NCBI GenBank assembly: GCA_964542875.1
Contig: CAZIWA010000214.1
Location: 1 to 5,470 of the forward strand
Reading direction: 5' to 3'
Length of the DNA: 5,470 nt
From: CAZGOM01 sp964542875
GTDB lineage: Bacteria; Planctomycetota; Phycisphaerae; Phycisphaerales; Phycisphaeraceae
The translations under genes were made by a program, and so were the position numbers. Below are positions 5,307 to 5,470 of the stretch, piece by piece (the first letter of the stretch is position 1; every line of letters begins with the position of its first letter). A model generated the notes under the pieces. That model did not search any database. It had not been told where the DNA came from and was given only the letters and a program-made list of their open reading frames with translations.

Positions 5307-5319
5307 GGGCCTTTGGCCC
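5307..5319. repeat. Short hairpin GGGCC-TTT-GGCCC
   Basis: GGGCC (5307-5311) pairs with GGCCC (5315-5319) around TTT. It starts 13 nt after the nested CCAGGG/CCCTGG hairpin and may be its companion module. Confidence 0.5.
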
Positions 5320-5345
5320 TGAGGAAAAAGCGCAGATTGAAGAGG

Positions 5346-5372
5346 AAGACGTGCTCGCGCGGACGAGAGTAT
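5346..5372 (+). repeat. 27-nt direct repeat, copy 2
   Basis: This is the second copy, 414 nt downstream of the first, with C at the variable base so that CTCG pairs fully with CGAG. The two copies enclose the other hairpin modules of this region. At 27 nt they are too long for an ordinary target-site duplication, so they are more likely two members of one repeat family. Confidence 0.75.
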
Positions 5373-5416
5373 TGAGAAGCTGGATTGATTTTTTGTAATG
5401 CGCCTTACTGGCCTTC

Positions 5417-5470
5417 CAGGGTAAAAGCATTTGTCGATTTCCCACGCGCCCGGGTGACCGGGTGACGGGT
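5417..5470 (+). repeat. Dispersed repeat, right copy (runs to window edge)
   Basis: This copy aligns without gaps to 721-774 (about 43 of 54 identical) and ends in two exact CGGGTGAC octamers followed by GGGT. The window stops inside the match, so the true right boundary and the number of octamers are unknown. Confidence 0.7.

Larger units (their letters stand above)
4638..5470. other. Repeat- and hairpin-rich region without a credible gene
   Basis: This stretch is about 830 nt. Short open frames exist on both strands (for example 4687-4968 and 4937-5161 plus, 4874-5245 minus), but they run through palindromic repeats, lack ribosome binding sites and read as Arg/Ser/Pro-rich peptides with no domain. 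Instead the region is a series of modules: possible terminator hairpins (4648-4731), an inverted repeat (4834-4902), one copy of a 27-nt direct repeat (4932-4958), a palindrome (5011-5040), a hairpin with a 'GTTAGCCCGACG' type tail (5098-5145), paired hairpins (5205-5319), the second direct-repeat copy (5346-5372) and an octamer repeat (5417-5470). Confidence 0.7.

Noticed and set aside
4932..5372. CRISPR array or insertion sequence framed by the 27-nt repeat
   Set aside because: There are only two copies with 387 nt between them, no regular spacers, no transposase frame and no terminal inverted repeats.

Overview
The window is GC-rich DNA that most likely comes from a planctomycete, perhaps of the Phycisphaerae type. 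The grounds are indirect. The non-coding part at 4638-5470 carries palindromic modules that resemble interspersed repeats I remember from planctomycete genomes, such as a 'GTTAGCCCGACGCG' type element and a 'CCAGGG...CCCTGG' hairpin. Gene starts have only weak or moderate Shine-Dalgarno matches. A sigma factor is followed by a single-pass membrane protein, a common arrangement there. No marker gene fixes the taxonomy.

Layout, left to right. (1) 1-649, minus strand: most of a class I SAM-dependent methyltransferase whose C-terminal end lies outside the window. (2) 650-1022: a divergent, gene-free spacer with a large imperfect inverted repeat built on a GC-rich octamer; part of it recurs at the right edge of the window. 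(3) 1023-2465, plus strand: thymidylate kinase (tmk), then 21 nt later a lipoprotein with a DUF4410-like domain, probably co-transcribed. (4) 2618-4637, plus strand: an ECF-type RNA polymerase sigma factor with an unusually long, acidic, Ser/Gly-rich linker, a small single-pass membrane protein, and an exported, highly charged coiled-coil protein. (5) 4638-5470: about 830 nt without a credible gene, made largely of hairpins and repeats, including a 27-nt direct repeat and a second copy of the left-hand repeat at the very edge.

How the genes may work together. Tmk makes dTDP for DNA synthesis; I see no functional link to the lipoprotein beyond spacing. The three genes at 2618-4637 are the most interesting unit. 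Sigma factor, membrane protein and secreted helical protein have the order and topology of a cell-surface signalling cassette (sigma, anti-sigma, extracytoplasmic sensor). Neither downstream protein shows a recognisable anti-sigma or metal-sensor motif, so that role is an inference from context. The other notable content is the density of structured repeats in the two gene-free stretches.
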